Shown piece by piece: positions 18,246 through 27,353 of a stretch of DNA of 64,000 nucleotides; positions within the stretch are counted from its first letter, which is position 1, and each line of letters opens with the position of its first letter. A program made the translations under genes and the position numbers. The notes beneath the pieces were generated by a model that worked only from the letters and a program-made list of their open reading frames with translations, searched no databases and was not told where the DNA came from. Origin of the DNA: Rhodococcus sp. IEGM 1379. GTDB taxonomy: Bacteria; Actinomycetota; Actinomycetes; Mycobacteriales; Mycobacteriaceae. The stretch covers positions 45,662 through 109,661 of the forward strand of contig NZ_JASHKR010000015.1 of assembly GCF_030056815.1 (NCBI RefSeq), written 5' to 3'.

Positions 18246-19678
18246 ACAGTCCCCACGATCCGACAACCGTGCTCGAGTTCCTGCAGGGCAGTGCGGTGGG
18301 ACCCATGCTCGACACCCCTGCCGGTACCGCGATGCTCGGTGCCGTCGAGCACTCGGCGCTGGCTCCGGTTCTCGGGATGCAGATCCCCGGTGCAGTCGAC
18401 CTACCGTCAATTCCCGATTTTCTCGTCGCGCCGGCGACGCCGCAACTCCCGACCAACGCTGCCGAATCGCTGACGCAAGGGATTGCACTTCCGTCGCTCC
18501 CAGGGGTCGACGCACTGTTCAAGCCCCTGATCGATCTGGCGAAGAGCCTCGGATCGGGAGTCTTCAACGGAACCAACCCCGTCAACGTCCTCAATCAAGC
18601 CAGTGCCCTCATCGAGAAGGCCGGCGGATTATCCAAGAGCGGTCTGGCCGATGTCAGTCAGACCTGGAACGGCACCGGCAACGAAGTTGCCACAGATACC
18701 AATGAAGCCGCCTATCGCAGCGGGTCCGAACTCAGCGAACGCGGCAACGCGATCTCCACGACAACAGCTGCCGCTGCGGAGTCAGTACAACGCGGCAATG
18801 CTCAGTTGGCAGCCATCGCGCAATCATTTGCGACGGCAGTTGTTGCTGCAGCGCCAATCGCGTGGACTCCTCCGGGACAGGCAATGCTGCTGGCCGCCGC
18901 GTCCGAGCACATGCAGGCAGCCATCGCTGCTGTCAATCAGACCCGCGGCGAAATGCTCGCGCACACAACCGTCATGAACTCGCTTGCCGGATCGATCCCG
19001 GTTCCACCACCTCCGGTGAGCGACGCTCTCGCTGCGTTGTCACCAATCGCACAGACAGCAGCACAACAGCTGACACAGGTCGTCGAACAAGCCGGCTCCG
19101 GAACAATCGACGCTGCAACACAAGGCCATCCGCCAGCAGGCGGATCGACGCCGGATGGTCAACTTCAATCAACCTCGGCGCGCACCACAGCGGCCAATGC
19201 TTCTGCATCGCCACTCGCGGGCGTCGACAAACTCTGGGGCACGGGAAATCCACTCTCTCCCACCGCCGCATCCTCGTCGCCACACGTCGCGAATGCCGTT
19301 GGCTCAGGCGGATCGGTGACCGGAGCCAGCGCTGGAGGCGGCACATTCGGAGCCTCCAGTGGAAGCCGGGTCGGCGGAATTTCGGGAGCAGCAGGACTGT
19401 CCGGACCGACTAGCGGCTGGACCTCCGTTGCTGCACCGGCAGTGGGCAGTCCGGCCGGCTCGATGCCGGGCACCAGCCCTGCCGGCGGCGGGATGATGGG
19501 CGGCGGCGCCAGCGGTGCGGGCACGCGCGGACAACAGGATGACGAATCTTCCCGCACCACGCCGGGTTACCTGATCGACGTGTCCGATAACCACGCCGTC
19601 ATCGGAGAACTGCCGATGGTCACACCTGCCGTGATCGGAACCGAGGATCCCGATGGCGCGTTGTTTTCCGGCATCTGA
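18242..19678 (+). CDS. Large type VII secretion partner-like protein (EspB/PPE-like)
   Basis: A 478-residue protein without a signal peptide. The central helical region (about 140-265) contains a WxG motif (TWNGTGNEVATD) and long Ala-rich helices, as in PE/PPE and EspB partners. The C-terminal ~180 residues are low-complexity Gly/Ser/Ala/Pro (GGSVTGASAGGGTFG and similar), ending in an ordered tail LIDVSDNHAVIGELPMVTPAVIG. It is coupled to the EspC-like gene. I infer a secreted or surface substrate pair; the particular family is not certain. Confidence 0.6.
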   Translation: MNSPHDPTTVLEFLQGSAVGPMLDTPAGTAMLGAVEHSALAPVLGMQIPGAVDLPSIPDFLVAPATPQLPTNAAESLTQGIALPSLPGVDALFKPLIDLAKSLGSGVFNGTNPVNVLNQASALIEKAGGLSKSGLADVSQTWNGTGNEVATDTNEAAYRSGSELSERGNAISTTTAAAAESVQRGNAQLAAIAQSFATAVVAAAPIAWTPPGQAMLLAAASEHMQAAIAAVNQTRGEMLAHTTVMNSLAGSIPVPPPPVSDALAALSPIAQTAAQQLTQVVEQAGSGTIDAATQGHPPAGGSTPDGQLQSTSARTTAANASASPLAGVDKLWGTGNPLSPTAASSSPHVANAVGSGGSVTGASAGGGTFGASSGSRVGGISGAAGLSGPTSGWTSVAAPAVGSPAGSMPGTSPAGGGMMGGGASGAGTRGQQDDESSRTTPGYLIDVSDNHAVIGELPMVTPAVIGTEDPDGALFSGI

Positions 19679-20064
19679 GCACTAGTCCCCAACCTAGCTC
19701 ACAGTGAGAGTCGTTGGGCTAGAAGGAGACGACCTATTCAGGCAAACCCTCTCCACGTTGTTGTTCATCGTGGCCGATTTCCCGCTCATGCTGAACGGCG
19801 ACCCGTTCTGAGCGATCGCCAGGTCACAAGACCTCCGAGACGGGATCGAATTATCGTCTTGTTCGTGTGACGGTACGGGCAGGCACCACCTGGCGCCCTG
19901 GTCGCAGCTACCGAGCACGGACCACATTTTCGGCCGAATGCCCCGGGGCCAGAGGGCACCTCGAAAGAAGACTTTCGCTACACGTCGTAACGCAATCCTG
20001 ATCGCGATGAACTCGCTGAAGGATTGTCAGTATCGAATGTCAGTATCGAGCAAGGAGTATGCAG
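19679..20064. other. 386-bp gap before a small membrane-peptide gene
   Basis: No recognisable gene. A GTG-started 35-codon frame (19704-19811) encodes a hydrophobic peptide (TLLFIVADFPLMLNGDPF), but it has no good ribosome site. At 20025-20050 a 13-base unit starting TGTCAGTATCGA occurs twice in tandem, just before the ribosome site of the 44-residue peptide, and could be a protein-binding site. Confidence 0.4.
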
Positions 20065-20199
20065 ATGGGTTCAGTCAACATATTGAATTGGCTTCAAGAG
20101 GGTGCAAGTGCCGGAGACCCCATTCGCGGGACCCTCTGCGTCGTCGCGTTTATTACAATCGGACTCGTGAGCGTACTGAGTGGCGGGGCCGTTATCTAA
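20065..20199 (+). CDS. Small single-pass membrane peptide, 44 residues
   Basis: ATG 20065 is preceded at seven bases by AAGGAG; another ATG at 20059 is too close to that site. The product begins MGSVNILNWLQEGASAG and has one hydrophobic helix (about residues 22-44, CVVAFITIGLVSVLSG) reaching the C-terminus. The good ribosome site, the amphipathic head and the single membrane span support a real small protein. It ends 18 bp from the convergent CDF transporter gene. Function unknown; a transporter partner or a toxin-like peptide are both possible. Confidence 0.5.
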   Translation: MGSVNILNWLQEGASAGDPIRGTLCVVAFITIGLVSVLSGGAVI

Positions 20200-20217
20200 G
20201 CGACCGACTGGTGGTGA

Positions 20218-20925
20218 CTACTCGTTCCCACAGCCACACTCGTGGCACTCCTCGCTGGCCGTGATCTTCACCGGCGCAGGGCAGCACGTGTCGCCTTTCC
20301 ACGCATTGATCCCTTCCTTCGCGGCAATGACGGCGATAACCAAGGCAGCGATGGGATCTGCCCACGACCAGCCGAAGAGGCTGTTCAGGAGCAGTCCGAC
20401 CAGAAGGACAGCGGACAGGTACGTACAGAGAAGTGTCTGCTTGGAATCGGCAACCGCGGAGAGCGAGCCGAGTTCGCGACCTGCACGACGCTGGGCCCAC
20501 GAGAGTACGGGCATAATCGCCACACTCACTGCCGCAAGCATGATTCCAACAGAAGAATGCTGCGTCTCGCCGATACCGAACAGTGATCGGACAGCATCGA
20601 CGGTGACGTAGATGGCGAGACCGAAGAACGAAAATGCAATGATCCGAAGCGCCACCTTCTCCCGCGACTCTGGATCCTTTGCCGAAAACTGCCAGGCCAC
20701 AGCCGCTGCGGACGATACTTCGATCACAGAATCCAGACCGAAGCCGATCAGCGCCGTCGACGAGACTCGAACGCCTTCCGTGAGCGCGATAATCGCCTCG
20801 AGCACGTTGTAGCTGATGGTCACTGCGACAAAAATTCGGATGCGCCGCGAAAGTACCTGCCGCCGTTGATCTGACAGCATGGACACGGGCCTGACGTCCT
20901 CGAGTTCGGAACCCATCAGCAGCAT
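20218..20925 (-). CDS. CDF-like cation efflux transporter, short form
   Basis: A 235-residue membrane protein with about six hydrophobic segments. The transmembrane metal site is suggested by GFGLDSVIEVSSA and ADSKQTLLCTYLSA (HxxxD-type positions replaced by D-based ones, as in many Cd/Zn/Fe exporters). The usual cytoplasmic C-terminal domain is missing. Instead there is a Cys/His-rich tail, GDTCCPAPVKITASEECHECGCGNE, that could bind soft metals. The start overlaps the end of the CmtR-like gene, so the two form a metal-sensing operon. Confidence 0.8.
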   Translation of the reverse strand: MLLMGSELEDVRPVSMLSDQRRQVLSRRIRIFVAVTISYNVLEAIIALTEGVRVSSTALIGFGLDSVIEVSSAAAVAWQFSAKDPESREKVALRIIAFSFFGLAIYVTVDAVRSLFGIGETQHSSVGIMLAAVSVAIMPVLSWAQRRAGRELGSLSAVADSKQTLLCTYLSAVLLVGLLLNSLFGWSWADPIAALVIAVIAAKEGINAWKGDTCCPAPVKITASEECHECGCGNE

Positions 20926-21245
20926 CTGTCGGCATCGGCGTCGGGGCAGCAGGATGGGTCGACTGCCAGAACCAGGCCGATCAAATCCTCGAGCGCGCGC
21001 CCGATCCGTGGATCTGCGAGCTCATACCGACTGCGTCGCCCCTCGGGCACCGCAACAACTAGTCCACACCCACGCAGGCATGCGAGATGGTTCGACAGGA
21101 TCTGCCGTGAAACTCCGATCTGTTCGGCAAGGTCTGAGGGATATCGCGGGCCAGTGCGCAGGCTCAAAAGTATCTCGGTTCGAGTCTTGTCCGACAGCGC
21201 ATTGCCGAAGCGGGACAACGCATCGCGGTGAATCCTGGTTTCCAT
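20916..21245 (-). CDS. CmtR-like ArsR/SmtB metal-sensing repressor
   Basis: A 109-residue winged-helix repressor counted from METRIHRD. The DNA-reading helix segment is VSRQILSNHLACLRGCGLV. Cys56 and Cys60, plus Cys99/Cys100 near the tail, match the Cys57/Cys61/Cys102 layout of the mycobacterial Cd/Pb sensor CmtR. Metal binding would release DNA and switch on the coupled CDF exporter. The extra tail cysteines (DPSCCPDADADRCC) may widen metal binding. A 16-bp palindrome upstream is a candidate operator. Confidence 0.88.
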   Translation of the reverse strand: METRIHRDALSRFGNALSDKTRTEILLSLRTGPRYPSDLAEQIGVSRQILSNHLACLRGCGLVVAVPEGRRSRYELADPRIGRALEDLIGLVLAVDPSCCPDADADRCC

Positions 21246-21263
21246 GAGAAAACAGTACATCAA

Positions 21264-21279
21264 TTTCTGAATTCAGAAA
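21264..21279 (-). promoter_or_regulatory. Palindromic candidate operator for the CmtR-like repressor
   Basis: A perfect 16-bp palindrome, TTTCTGAATTCAGAAA, 18 bp upstream of the repressor start. ArsR-family repressors bind short inverted repeats overlapping their own promoter, so this is a good autoregulatory site candidate. The binding itself is inferred. Confidence 0.5.
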
Positions 21280-21365
21280 GGACTGAAACAATCATCCGGG
21301 CATCCGATGCTGACTTGCTAAAAACATAGCCAGCTTCTAGTTTGCTGACTACGAGATTGCATAGC

Positions 21366-21399
21366 CAGCATTCCCAGTTACCCAGCATTCCCAGTTACG
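21366..21399 (+). repeat. Two perfect 17-bp tandem repeats upstream of a thioesterase gene
   Basis: The unit CCAGCATTCCCAGTTAC occurs twice head-to-tail, ending 10 bp before the ATG at 21410. A related CATAGCCAGC also occurs about 36 bp further upstream. It may be a regulator site or simply slippage. Confidence 0.8.
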
Positions 21400-21409
21400 G
21401 AGCCTCGAC

Positions 21410-22150
21410 ATGAGCGTCACCACCGCAACAACACATCGCACCGAATTTGACGCCACCTGGAAAAGTTTCGACGGAATCCACGGCGGACTTGCTGTTGCGA
21501 AAATGATTCGGTCTGCTGCCGACGCAACCGGGGCAATTCCAGTCGCCGTCACAGCACACCTCGATCGACCCGTGCCACCCGGACCTGCAGAGATGGTCGT
21601 CGATCGGACACTTGGCGGACGAACCATCAGTTGCCTTGTCACGCTTACCGGTTCAGGAACGGCACTCGTCCGACTTGCTCGCGACATAGGCGCCTCGACA
21701 CGATCCACCCTGAGTGTTGCACCGGAATCCGATGACCCGTCGACCTTGCCACCGCTCGAGATTCCCGTCGACTTTGTCCCCTTCTCTCAGCACCTCGATA
21801 TCCGCCCGATCAACGCCGCGAGACCCTTTGCCGGCGGGGACTCCCCCGAGTTCGATGTCTGGATCCGGCTACTCGACGACCTCGACTTCACGACACAAGA
21901 ACATTCGGCAGTCCTGCTCGATGCACTGCCACCAGGACTCTTCGCGACACTCACCATGCCGGTAGCCATACCGACCGTCGAATTCAGTGCACACTTCGCA
22001 CCAACGTCCCCCGCACGGTCGCCGTGGCATCGCCTACGGCACCGCACGGTGTGGGCGACGGAATCCCTGTGCGTTGACGAAACCGAGCTGTTCACCGCTA
22101 CAGGAGAACTCGCGGCACAGGCCAGACAGCTTCGCCGAATTCTCACGTGA
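21410..22150 (+). CDS. Acyl-CoA thioesterase-like (double hot-dog) protein
   Basis: A 246-residue protein with a double hot-dog layout typical of TesB-like thioesterase-family proteins. The first domain has SFDGIHGGLAVAKMIRSA (residues ~18-36), then PVAVTAHLDRPV. The second has PFSQHLDIRPIN, EFDVWIRLLDD and VEFSAHFA. It differs from the two TesB copies at 44-46 kb, and its substrate is unknown. It probably hydrolyses an acyl-CoA. Confidence 0.7.
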   Translation: MSVTTATTHRTEFDATWKSFDGIHGGLAVAKMIRSAADATGAIPVAVTAHLDRPVPPGPAEMVVDRTLGGRTISCLVTLTGSGTALVRLARDIGASTRSTLSVAPESDDPSTLPPLEIPVDFVPFSQHLDIRPINAARPFAGGDSPEFDVWIRLLDDLDFTTQEHSAVLLDALPPGLFATLTMPVAIPTVEFSAHFAPTSPARSPWHRLRHRTVWATESLCVDETELFTATGELAAQARQLRRILT

Positions 22151-22331
22151 GCCTCGTATCCGACATCGACGCACTCGGAGATGCCCCACTTCACAATCAG
22201 GGGATGCCCTTCTGAACCGGACCACGGCGCCTGTCTCCGAATGTTTGTGGCCGGAACGGCGCGGGTACCTGGCATCCGCTGGGGTAACACAGAAACGACT
22301 CACAGCGCGCACCTCGCGAGGAGGAATGCTC

Positions 22332-22775
22332 ATGAAGGTGTACCTGATGTTTCTGCTGGGCGTAACGGTCGTATTCGCTCTCGCGGCCTCCGCCATTCTG
22401 TTTTTCACCGGCTTCACGCGGCAACCCGACTCGCACACGGCCGCGGATGCGGTCGTCGTCATCCACGGGCAGCCGGTCACCTGCGCCGGACTGTTTCACG
22501 AAACCTGCAGTTTCGATCTGCAGTCCGGATACAACCAGTGGGGGCACGGTCTCGAGAGCTTTGTCGACTCGGGGGCACTCGGTCCGTATTCCCGCGAAAT
22601 CCGCTTCACCGCTGCCGCAAAGCTGAGCCTGCAAGCATGTGGCATCAACAACACTGCGGGACGGACCGTTCTCGACTTCTATGATCTGGCACGTGTCGAT
22701 CAACCCACCGCGACGACTACAGACCTCTTTCCCTTCTGGGATGAATCACTCCAATTCCTATGCCCGACAATGTAG
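22332..22775 (+). CDS. Membrane-anchored small secreted protein, unknown
   Basis: A 147-residue product from ATG 22332, chosen because GAGGAGG lies seven bases upstream. An N-terminal hydrophobic segment (VYLMFLLGVTVVFALAASAILFF) is a signal anchor. The exported part has four cysteines (TCAGLFHETC, QACG, FLCP), suggesting two disulfides. It resembles small cell-envelope hypothetical proteins of mycolata, and I do not recognise a domain. Confidence 0.65.
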   Translation: MKVYLMFLLGVTVVFALAASAILFFTGFTRQPDSHTAADAVVVIHGQPVTCAGLFHETCSFDLQSGYNQWGHGLESFVDSGALGPYSREIRFTAAAKLSLQACGINNTAGRTVLDFYDLARVDQPTATTTDLFPFWDESLQFLCPTM

Positions 22776-23034
22776 TTGTCCAATTCAGGTGCCGGGCTCA
22801 AACTAGTCCGCGATTCTCCCCAAAGGACCGCTGGCAAACATCTCAGCCCAGTGAGTACACAGGTCCGATGCCCATTGATTCGGCGCCTTTCACCTTCGAA
22901 ATCCCATTGCCGGTGCATGCAGGCGACACCGGATCCAGCGAACGCAGAACCCCAAGCGTGAGCTCGTTGATCTTCCGCGCAATTCCGGCTCACATCGACT
23001 GTAACGCCATCATCAATGAAACCGACTTACCGGT

Positions 23035-23478
23035 ATGAGCCATTCGCGATTTGCCCGTGCCACTCCTCTAGCCGTTGCCATCTGTGCAGTTGTGGGCGTG
23101 TGGGCGGCGCCCAGTGCTACCGCTGAGGTTGTCGACGTCAGCGTCATTCCCGGACTCGGCAATGGACCCACCACTCCCTACGGTGCAGGCTGCACGTACT
23201 TGGTGGTGGCCAGGACTTCCGGTCTGACAGAACCGGGCGTGGGCATCGTCGACTTCAACCGTGCTTCGACGTTCTTCCCACAGGAACTGATGTGGGACAC
23301 GATCGATCCCTACTACTCCTCCCCTGTCATCCTCGGCCACGCTTTCACTCTGTGGACCCCGACTGCACCGGGTGAGCATTCCTTGATGGCGTACCAAACT
23401 TCAGCTGGTGGTCCGATCGAAACGGTGACGGTAAATCCGGGAGTACCCATCGGACCTGGTTGCATCGTCGCTCCCTAG
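23035..23478 (+). CDS. Small secreted protein, unknown (mycolata type)
   Basis: A 147-residue protein with a Sec signal peptide, cleaved after PSATA (about residue 30). The mature part is rich in Pro, Gly and Thr with an immunoglobulin-like feel (LGHAFTLWTPTAPGEHSLMAYQTSAGG) and two cysteines (GCTYLVV, GCIVAP) placed to form one disulfide joining the ends. Function unknown. A strong hairpin follows. Confidence 0.7.
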   Translation: MSHSRFARATPLAVAICAVVGVWAAPSATAEVVDVSVIPGLGNGPTTPYGAGCTYLVVARTSGLTEPGVGIVDFNRASTFFPQELMWDTIDPYYSSPVILGHAFTLWTPTAPGEHSLMAYQTSAGGPIETVTVNPGVPIGPGCIVAP

Positions 23479-23485
23479 ATATCCA

Positions 23486-23538
23486 TCTGATCGTGAAGGA
23501 TTTTGCTCGCTGAGCGAGCAGAATCCTTCACGATCAGA
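23486..23538. terminator. 25-bp-stem bidirectional terminator
   Basis: Two 25-base arms, 23486-23510 and 23514-23538, pair with one G:U wobble around a three-base loop. It separates two convergent genes, the secreted protein and mdh, and the long perfect stem makes it effective in both directions. Confidence 0.9.
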
Positions 23539-23556
23539 CGCGTTCGGCGAAAGAAC

Positions 23557-24546
23557 TCAGACAAATCCCAGTGCGCGTACCGAATCTCGTTCCTGCTCCA
23601 ACTCGTTCACCGAGATGTTGATGCGAGTGCGTGAGAAATCGTCGATCTCGAGACCCGGAACAATGCTGTAGTCACCATCGGCGCAGGTCACCGGGAACGA
23701 GGAGATCAAACCCTCCGGAACACCGTACGAACCGTCCGACGGCACGGCCATCGATACCCAATCCCCGTCGGCGGTACCGCTCACCCAGTCACGGATGTGA
23801 TCGATGGAGGCGCTGGCTGCACTCGCCGCCGACGACGATCCCCGAGCCGCAATGATCGCAGTACCCCGCACCTGGACCGTCGGGATGAAGTCGTTTTCCA
23901 CCCATTCGCGGTCGTTGATGACCTCGAGCGCCGACTTACCCTCAACCGTGGCACGAGACAGGTCCGGGTACTGGGTAGCAGAGTGGTTACCCCAGATCGA
24001 CACCTTGCGAACGCTCGACGCCCGCGCGCCGGTCTTCTTGACTACCTGCGCAATTGCGCGATTGTGATCAAGCCGGGTCAACGCAGTGAAGCGAGTGCCC
24101 GGAACATCGGGAGCATTGTTCATCGCGATCAATGCGTTGGTATTCGCGGGATTTCCCACCACGAGCACCTTCACGTCGGACTCCGCGTTGTTGTTGATTG
24201 CCTTGCCGTGCACCGAGAAGATCGCCCCGTTGGCACTGAGCAGGTCAGCACGTTCCATACCCTTGGTGCGAGGCCGGGCACCGACCAGCATTCCGACGTT
24301 TGCCCCCGAGAATGCAGTGTCAGGGTCGTCAGTGATGTCGATGGAGCGAAGCAGCGGGAACGCACCGTCGTCGAGTTCCATCGCCACCCCCTCAGCGGAA
24401 GACACCGCAGAAGGAATCTCGAGCAGTCGCAATCGAACCGGAACGTCGAGACCAAGCATGTCACCTGCAGCGATACGGAATAGCATGCCGTAGGCGATCT
24501 GGCCCGACGCTCCGGTTACTGTGACAGTCACGGGCGAAACACTCAT
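23557..24546 (-). CDS. mdh: Malate dehydrogenase
   Basis: A 329-residue NAD-dependent malate dehydrogenase from MSVSPVTV. The Rossmann motif [31 protein letters not shown] (substrate arginines), [22 protein letters not shown] (catalytic Asp) and [11 protein letters not shown] (catalytic His) are all present. Length and motifs fit the cytosolic MDH type 2 group found in actinobacteria. It acts in the TCA cycle, converting malate and NAD+ to oxaloacetate. Confidence 0.95.
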   Translation of the reverse strand: MSVSPVTVTVTGASGQIAYGMLFRIAAGDMLGLDVPVRLRLLEIPSAVSSAEGVAMELDDGAFPLLRSIDITDDPDTAFSGANVGMLVGARPRTKGMERADLLSANGAIFSVHGKAINNNAESDVKVLVVGNPANTNALIAMNNAPDVPGTRFTALTRLDHNRAIAQVVKKTGARASSVRKVSIWGNHSATQYPDLSRATVEGKSALEVINDREWVENDFIPTVQVRGTAIIAARGSSSAASAASASIDHIRDWVSGTADGDWVSMAVPSDGSYGVPEGLISSFPVTCADGDYSIVPGLEIDDFSRTRINISVNELEQERDSVRALGFV

Positions 24547-24599
24547 TGCCGACTCCTCCACTTGCCGTTCTGCTTTCGCATCTGCGAACGACTTCCACG

Positions 24600-25229
24600 C
24601 TAGTCCAGCAAACCCGCCACTTCGTGGTCCGTGAGTGTGGTTCTCGGCACTCGCCCAGCGGTCGTCACAAGCTCGACAGCCCGGTACAGTGGCCGCTCCG
24701 CAAGCCCCGCACCACGCGCTTCCGCGCGAAGTTGTTCGATCAGCACCGACGACAATGCTGCCGCCGGCACCAACTCGCTCGACGCCAAGGCGTCGGCAAG
24801 CTTGCGGAGCGCCAGAATCTCCAGCTCGCGCCCGCCGCCTGCGGTGTACAGCGCGAGAGGAATTCGCACGGTCGACCGTCCGTCGGTCAGTTTCATGCTG
24901 GCTTCACTGATCCGGCTGGTCCGCACCATGAGCTCGGCGGACACGACCTGTGCCACATCGACCTCAGCGGTGCGGAACCCGGCTTGCGCCCGAACCTTGT
25001 TGCCGTACAACGTGATATGTCGACGCAGTGTCATCAAGATCGCGAGCGAGGTCGGAACCGAAATGATGAAGCCGACCAACAGCGCCACCGTGTTCGACGC
25101 AAACACGCTCACGATCAGACCGATCACCACGCCCAAGATGATCACCACCACGGCGATCTTCTTGAGCCGCGGCGCAATCAGTGCGATCGGAACCAGGTCG
25201 AGAGAAACCGGTTCGGGGTCAGGAGACAA
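24600..25229 (-). CDS. Two-segment membrane protein coupled to hisS, unknown
   Basis: About 209 residues from a TTG at 25229 that overlaps the hisS end; no ATG is available downstream of it. Two adjacent hydrophobic segments ([20 protein letters not shown] and [20 protein letters not shown]) are followed by a soluble domain, a small beta-rich region and helices, to the C-terminus. It looks like the membrane protein often found beside hisS in mycolata. I do not know its function. The start is uncertain. Confidence 0.6.
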   Translation of the reverse strand: MSPDPEPVSLDLVPIALIAPRLKKIAVVVIILGVVIGLIVSVFASNTVALLVGFIISVPTSLAILMTLRRHITLYGNKVRAQAGFRTAEVDVAQVVSAELMVRTSRISEASMKLTDGRSTVRIPLALYTAGGGRELEILALRKLADALASSELVPAAALSSVLIEQLRAEARGAGLAERPLYRAVELVTTAGRVPRTTLTDHEVAGLLD

Positions 25230-26490
25230 CGAGAGTCCCGAGCCTGCCGACGACCTCGTCGAGAGCAACCGATTCCTGTTCACCCGTCGCGAGGTGCTTG
25301 AGAACGACAACGCCTTCTTCGAGTTCACGCTCGCCGAGAACCAGCGCAAAGGCGGCACCGGACTTGTCTGCGGCCTTCATCGAACCCTTGACGCCACGGT
25401 TACCGTACGCAAGATCAACGCGAATACCGCTGCCGCGCAACTGATGTGCGATGGCAACGAGCTTGCCCTTCGCCTCTGCTCCCATCGGAACACAGAAAAC
25501 GTCGACACGCGCCGGCGGTGCAACAGACTTGCCTTCGGCCGCGAGCGCCAACACCGTGCGGTCTACGCCGATACCGAAACCGATGCCGGACAACGGCTGT
25601 CCGCCCAACTGCTCCATAAGACCGTCGTAGCGACCGCCGCCGCCGATACCGGACTGAGCGCCCAGACCGTCGTGGACGAACTCGAAAGTGGTCTTGGTGT
25701 AGTAGTCGAGCCCGCGAACCATACGCGGATTGACCACGTACGGAACACCCAACGCGTCGAGGTGCGCAAGGACCTCGTCGAAGTGCGCCTTGCAGCTCTC
25801 CGACAAGTGATCGAGCATCAGCGGTGCATCAGCCGTCATCGCCCGGACGTCTTCACGCTTGTCATCGAGGACACGCAGCGGGTTGATCTCGGCGCGGCGA
25901 CGGGTCTCCTCGTCGAGCGGCAGTGCAAACAGGAACTCCTGAAGCAGTTCCCGGTACTGCGGACGGCATGTGTCGTCACCGAGCGAGGTGATCTCGAGCC
26001 GGAAACCGTCAAGGCCCAGCGACCGGAATCCGGCGTCGGCAATGGCGATGACCTCGGCGTCGAGCGCCGGATCGTCGATACCGATGGCCTCCACGCCCAC
26101 CTGCTGCAGCTGACGGTAGCGGCCGGCCTGCGGACGCTCGTAGCGGAAGAAGGGACCGGCGTAGCTGACCTTGACGGGAAGCGTTCCCCGATCGAGGTTG
26201 TGCTCGATGACGGCGCGCATGACACCCGCAGTGCCCTCGGGACGAAGCGTCACCGAACGGTCACCGCGATCGGCGAAGGTGTACATCTCCTTGCTGACGA
26301 CGTCGGTCGATTCGCCGACGCCGCGGGCGAACAGTGCGGTGTCCTCGAAGATCGGCAATTCGATATGGCCGTATCCGGCAAGTCGTGCGGCGCGCGTCAA
26401 TCCGTCGCGGACGGCAACAAATTCGGCGGACTGCGGCGGAACGTAATCCGGAACGCCTTTGGGTGCAGAGAAGGTGCTGGCTTTACTCAC
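25219..26490 (-). CDS. hisS: Histidyl-tRNA synthetase
   Basis: A 423-residue class II aminoacyl-tRNA synthetase. Present are the motif 2 region [30 protein letters not shown] and the histidine-binding segment [19 protein letters not shown] with the signature [14 protein letters not shown], then the anticodon-binding C-terminal domain ([26 protein letters not shown]). It charges tRNA-His. The gene sits in the same place as in mycobacteria, 16 bp downstream of the metallo-hydrolase. Confidence 0.97.
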   Translation of the reverse strand: MSKASTFSAPKGVPDYVPPQSAEFVAVRDGLTRAARLAGYGHIELPIFEDTALFARGVGESTDVVSKEMYTFADRGDRSVTLRPEGTAGVMRAVIEHNLDRGTLPVKVSYAGPFFRYERPQAGRYRQLQQVGVEAIGIDDPALDAEVIAIADAGFRSLGLDGFRLEITSLGDDTCRPQYRELLQEFLFALPLDEETRRRAEINPLRVLDDKREDVRAMTADAPLMLDHLSESCKAHFDEVLAHLDALGVPYVVNPRMVRGLDYYTKTTFEFVHDGLGAQSGIGGGGRYDGLMEQLGGQPLSGIGFGIGVDRTVLALAAEGKSVAPPARVDVFCVPMGAEAKGKLVAIAHQLRGSGIRVDLAYGNRGVKGSMKAADKSGAAFALVLGERELEEGVVVLKHLATGEQESVALDEVVGRLGTLVVS

Positions 26491-26506
26491 GAGTGGTTAC
26501 TTTTCC

Positions 26507-27187
26507 TTATTTCTGTCCGCTGAGTCCAACGAGAAACGGATTGGAGTTTCTTTCGGAGCCGATGGAGCTGTTATCGCCGTGGCCGGGAAGAATGACGGTC
26601 GCGTCGTCCAAGATCAAAAGTTTGCGGGCCACCGAGTCAAGCAACTGCTCACCGTTGCCGCCCGGAAGGTCACTTCGGCCGATCGAGCCCTGGAACAAGG
26701 TGTCGCCGGTGAAGGCCAAATCGACCGGCCCTTCTTCCGTACCGGCCTGGGTGCGGAAGACGACGGATCCCTGGGTGTGCCCCGGAGTGTGATCGACCTC
26801 GAACGACATTCCGGCAAGTTCGAAAGCGTCGCCGTCCGCAAGTTCGATGACCTCGTCCGGTTCGACGAACGACATTCCCTGAATGAAGTCCTTCATCGTT
26901 GGTCCGATTCCCCGCGCCGGATCGCTGAGCATGTAACGATCGTCCGGATGAATGTATGCCGGAGCCGAGTACCGCTCACACACCTCGCGGGCGGACCAGA
27001 TGTGGTCGAGATGCCCGTGAGTCAGCAATACGGCCGTCACCGTCATGTCCTTGGAGTCGAGAAACTCGAACAGCGGCGCAGCAGCATCCTGGCCCGGATC
27101 GACGACTACGCACTCGCACGCGTCATCCTGAGCGAGTATGTAGCAGTTGGTTTGGAACATCCCGGCCGGAAAACCAGTCACGAGCAC
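26507..27187 (-). CDS. MBL-fold metallo-hydrolase (glyoxalase II-like)
   Basis: A 226-residue metallo-beta-lactamase-fold hydrolase starting at GTG 27187 with GAGGAG nine bases upstream. The metal motif THGHLDH is followed by DHTPGHTQGSV and AFTGDTLFQGSIGRSDL, and GHGDNSSIGSE near the end. It resembles hydroxyacylglutathione hydrolase and the Rv2581c group. Mycolata lack glutathione, so the true thioester may involve mycothiol; this is inference. Confidence 0.88.
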   Translation of the reverse strand: MLVTGFPAGMFQTNCYILAQDDACECVVVDPGQDAAAPLFEFLDSKDMTVTAVLLTHGHLDHIWSAREVCERYSAPAYIHPDDRYMLSDPARGIGPTMKDFIQGMSFVEPDEVIELADGDAFELAGMSFEVDHTPGHTQGSVVFRTQAGTEEGPVDLAFTGDTLFQGSIGRSDLPGGNGEQLLDSVARKLLILDDATVILPGHGDNSSIGSERNSNPFLVGLSGQK

Positions 27188-27353
27188 GTTGGGTAACTCC
27201 TCTTCGAAGGCACAATCAGGCAACACGGTGTCACGTACAGCCTAAAGCCGCTGCCCAGCCAGTAAGTTCTCAGGTTGCAGTGGGAGACTTCTTCACGCCT
27301 CACGTAATACTGATTAGAACCCGTTCCACCCGCGAATATGGAGGACTACAGCA

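Noticed and set aside
19704..19811. 35-codon GTG frame with hydrophobic peptide
   Set aside because: No convincing ribosome-binding site and no recognisable family; noted in the gap entry only.
22868..23038. Small frame ending in an ATGA overlap with the secreted protein at 23035
   Set aside because: No ribosome site, no recognisable motif, and the overlap could be chance; codon pattern unconvincing.
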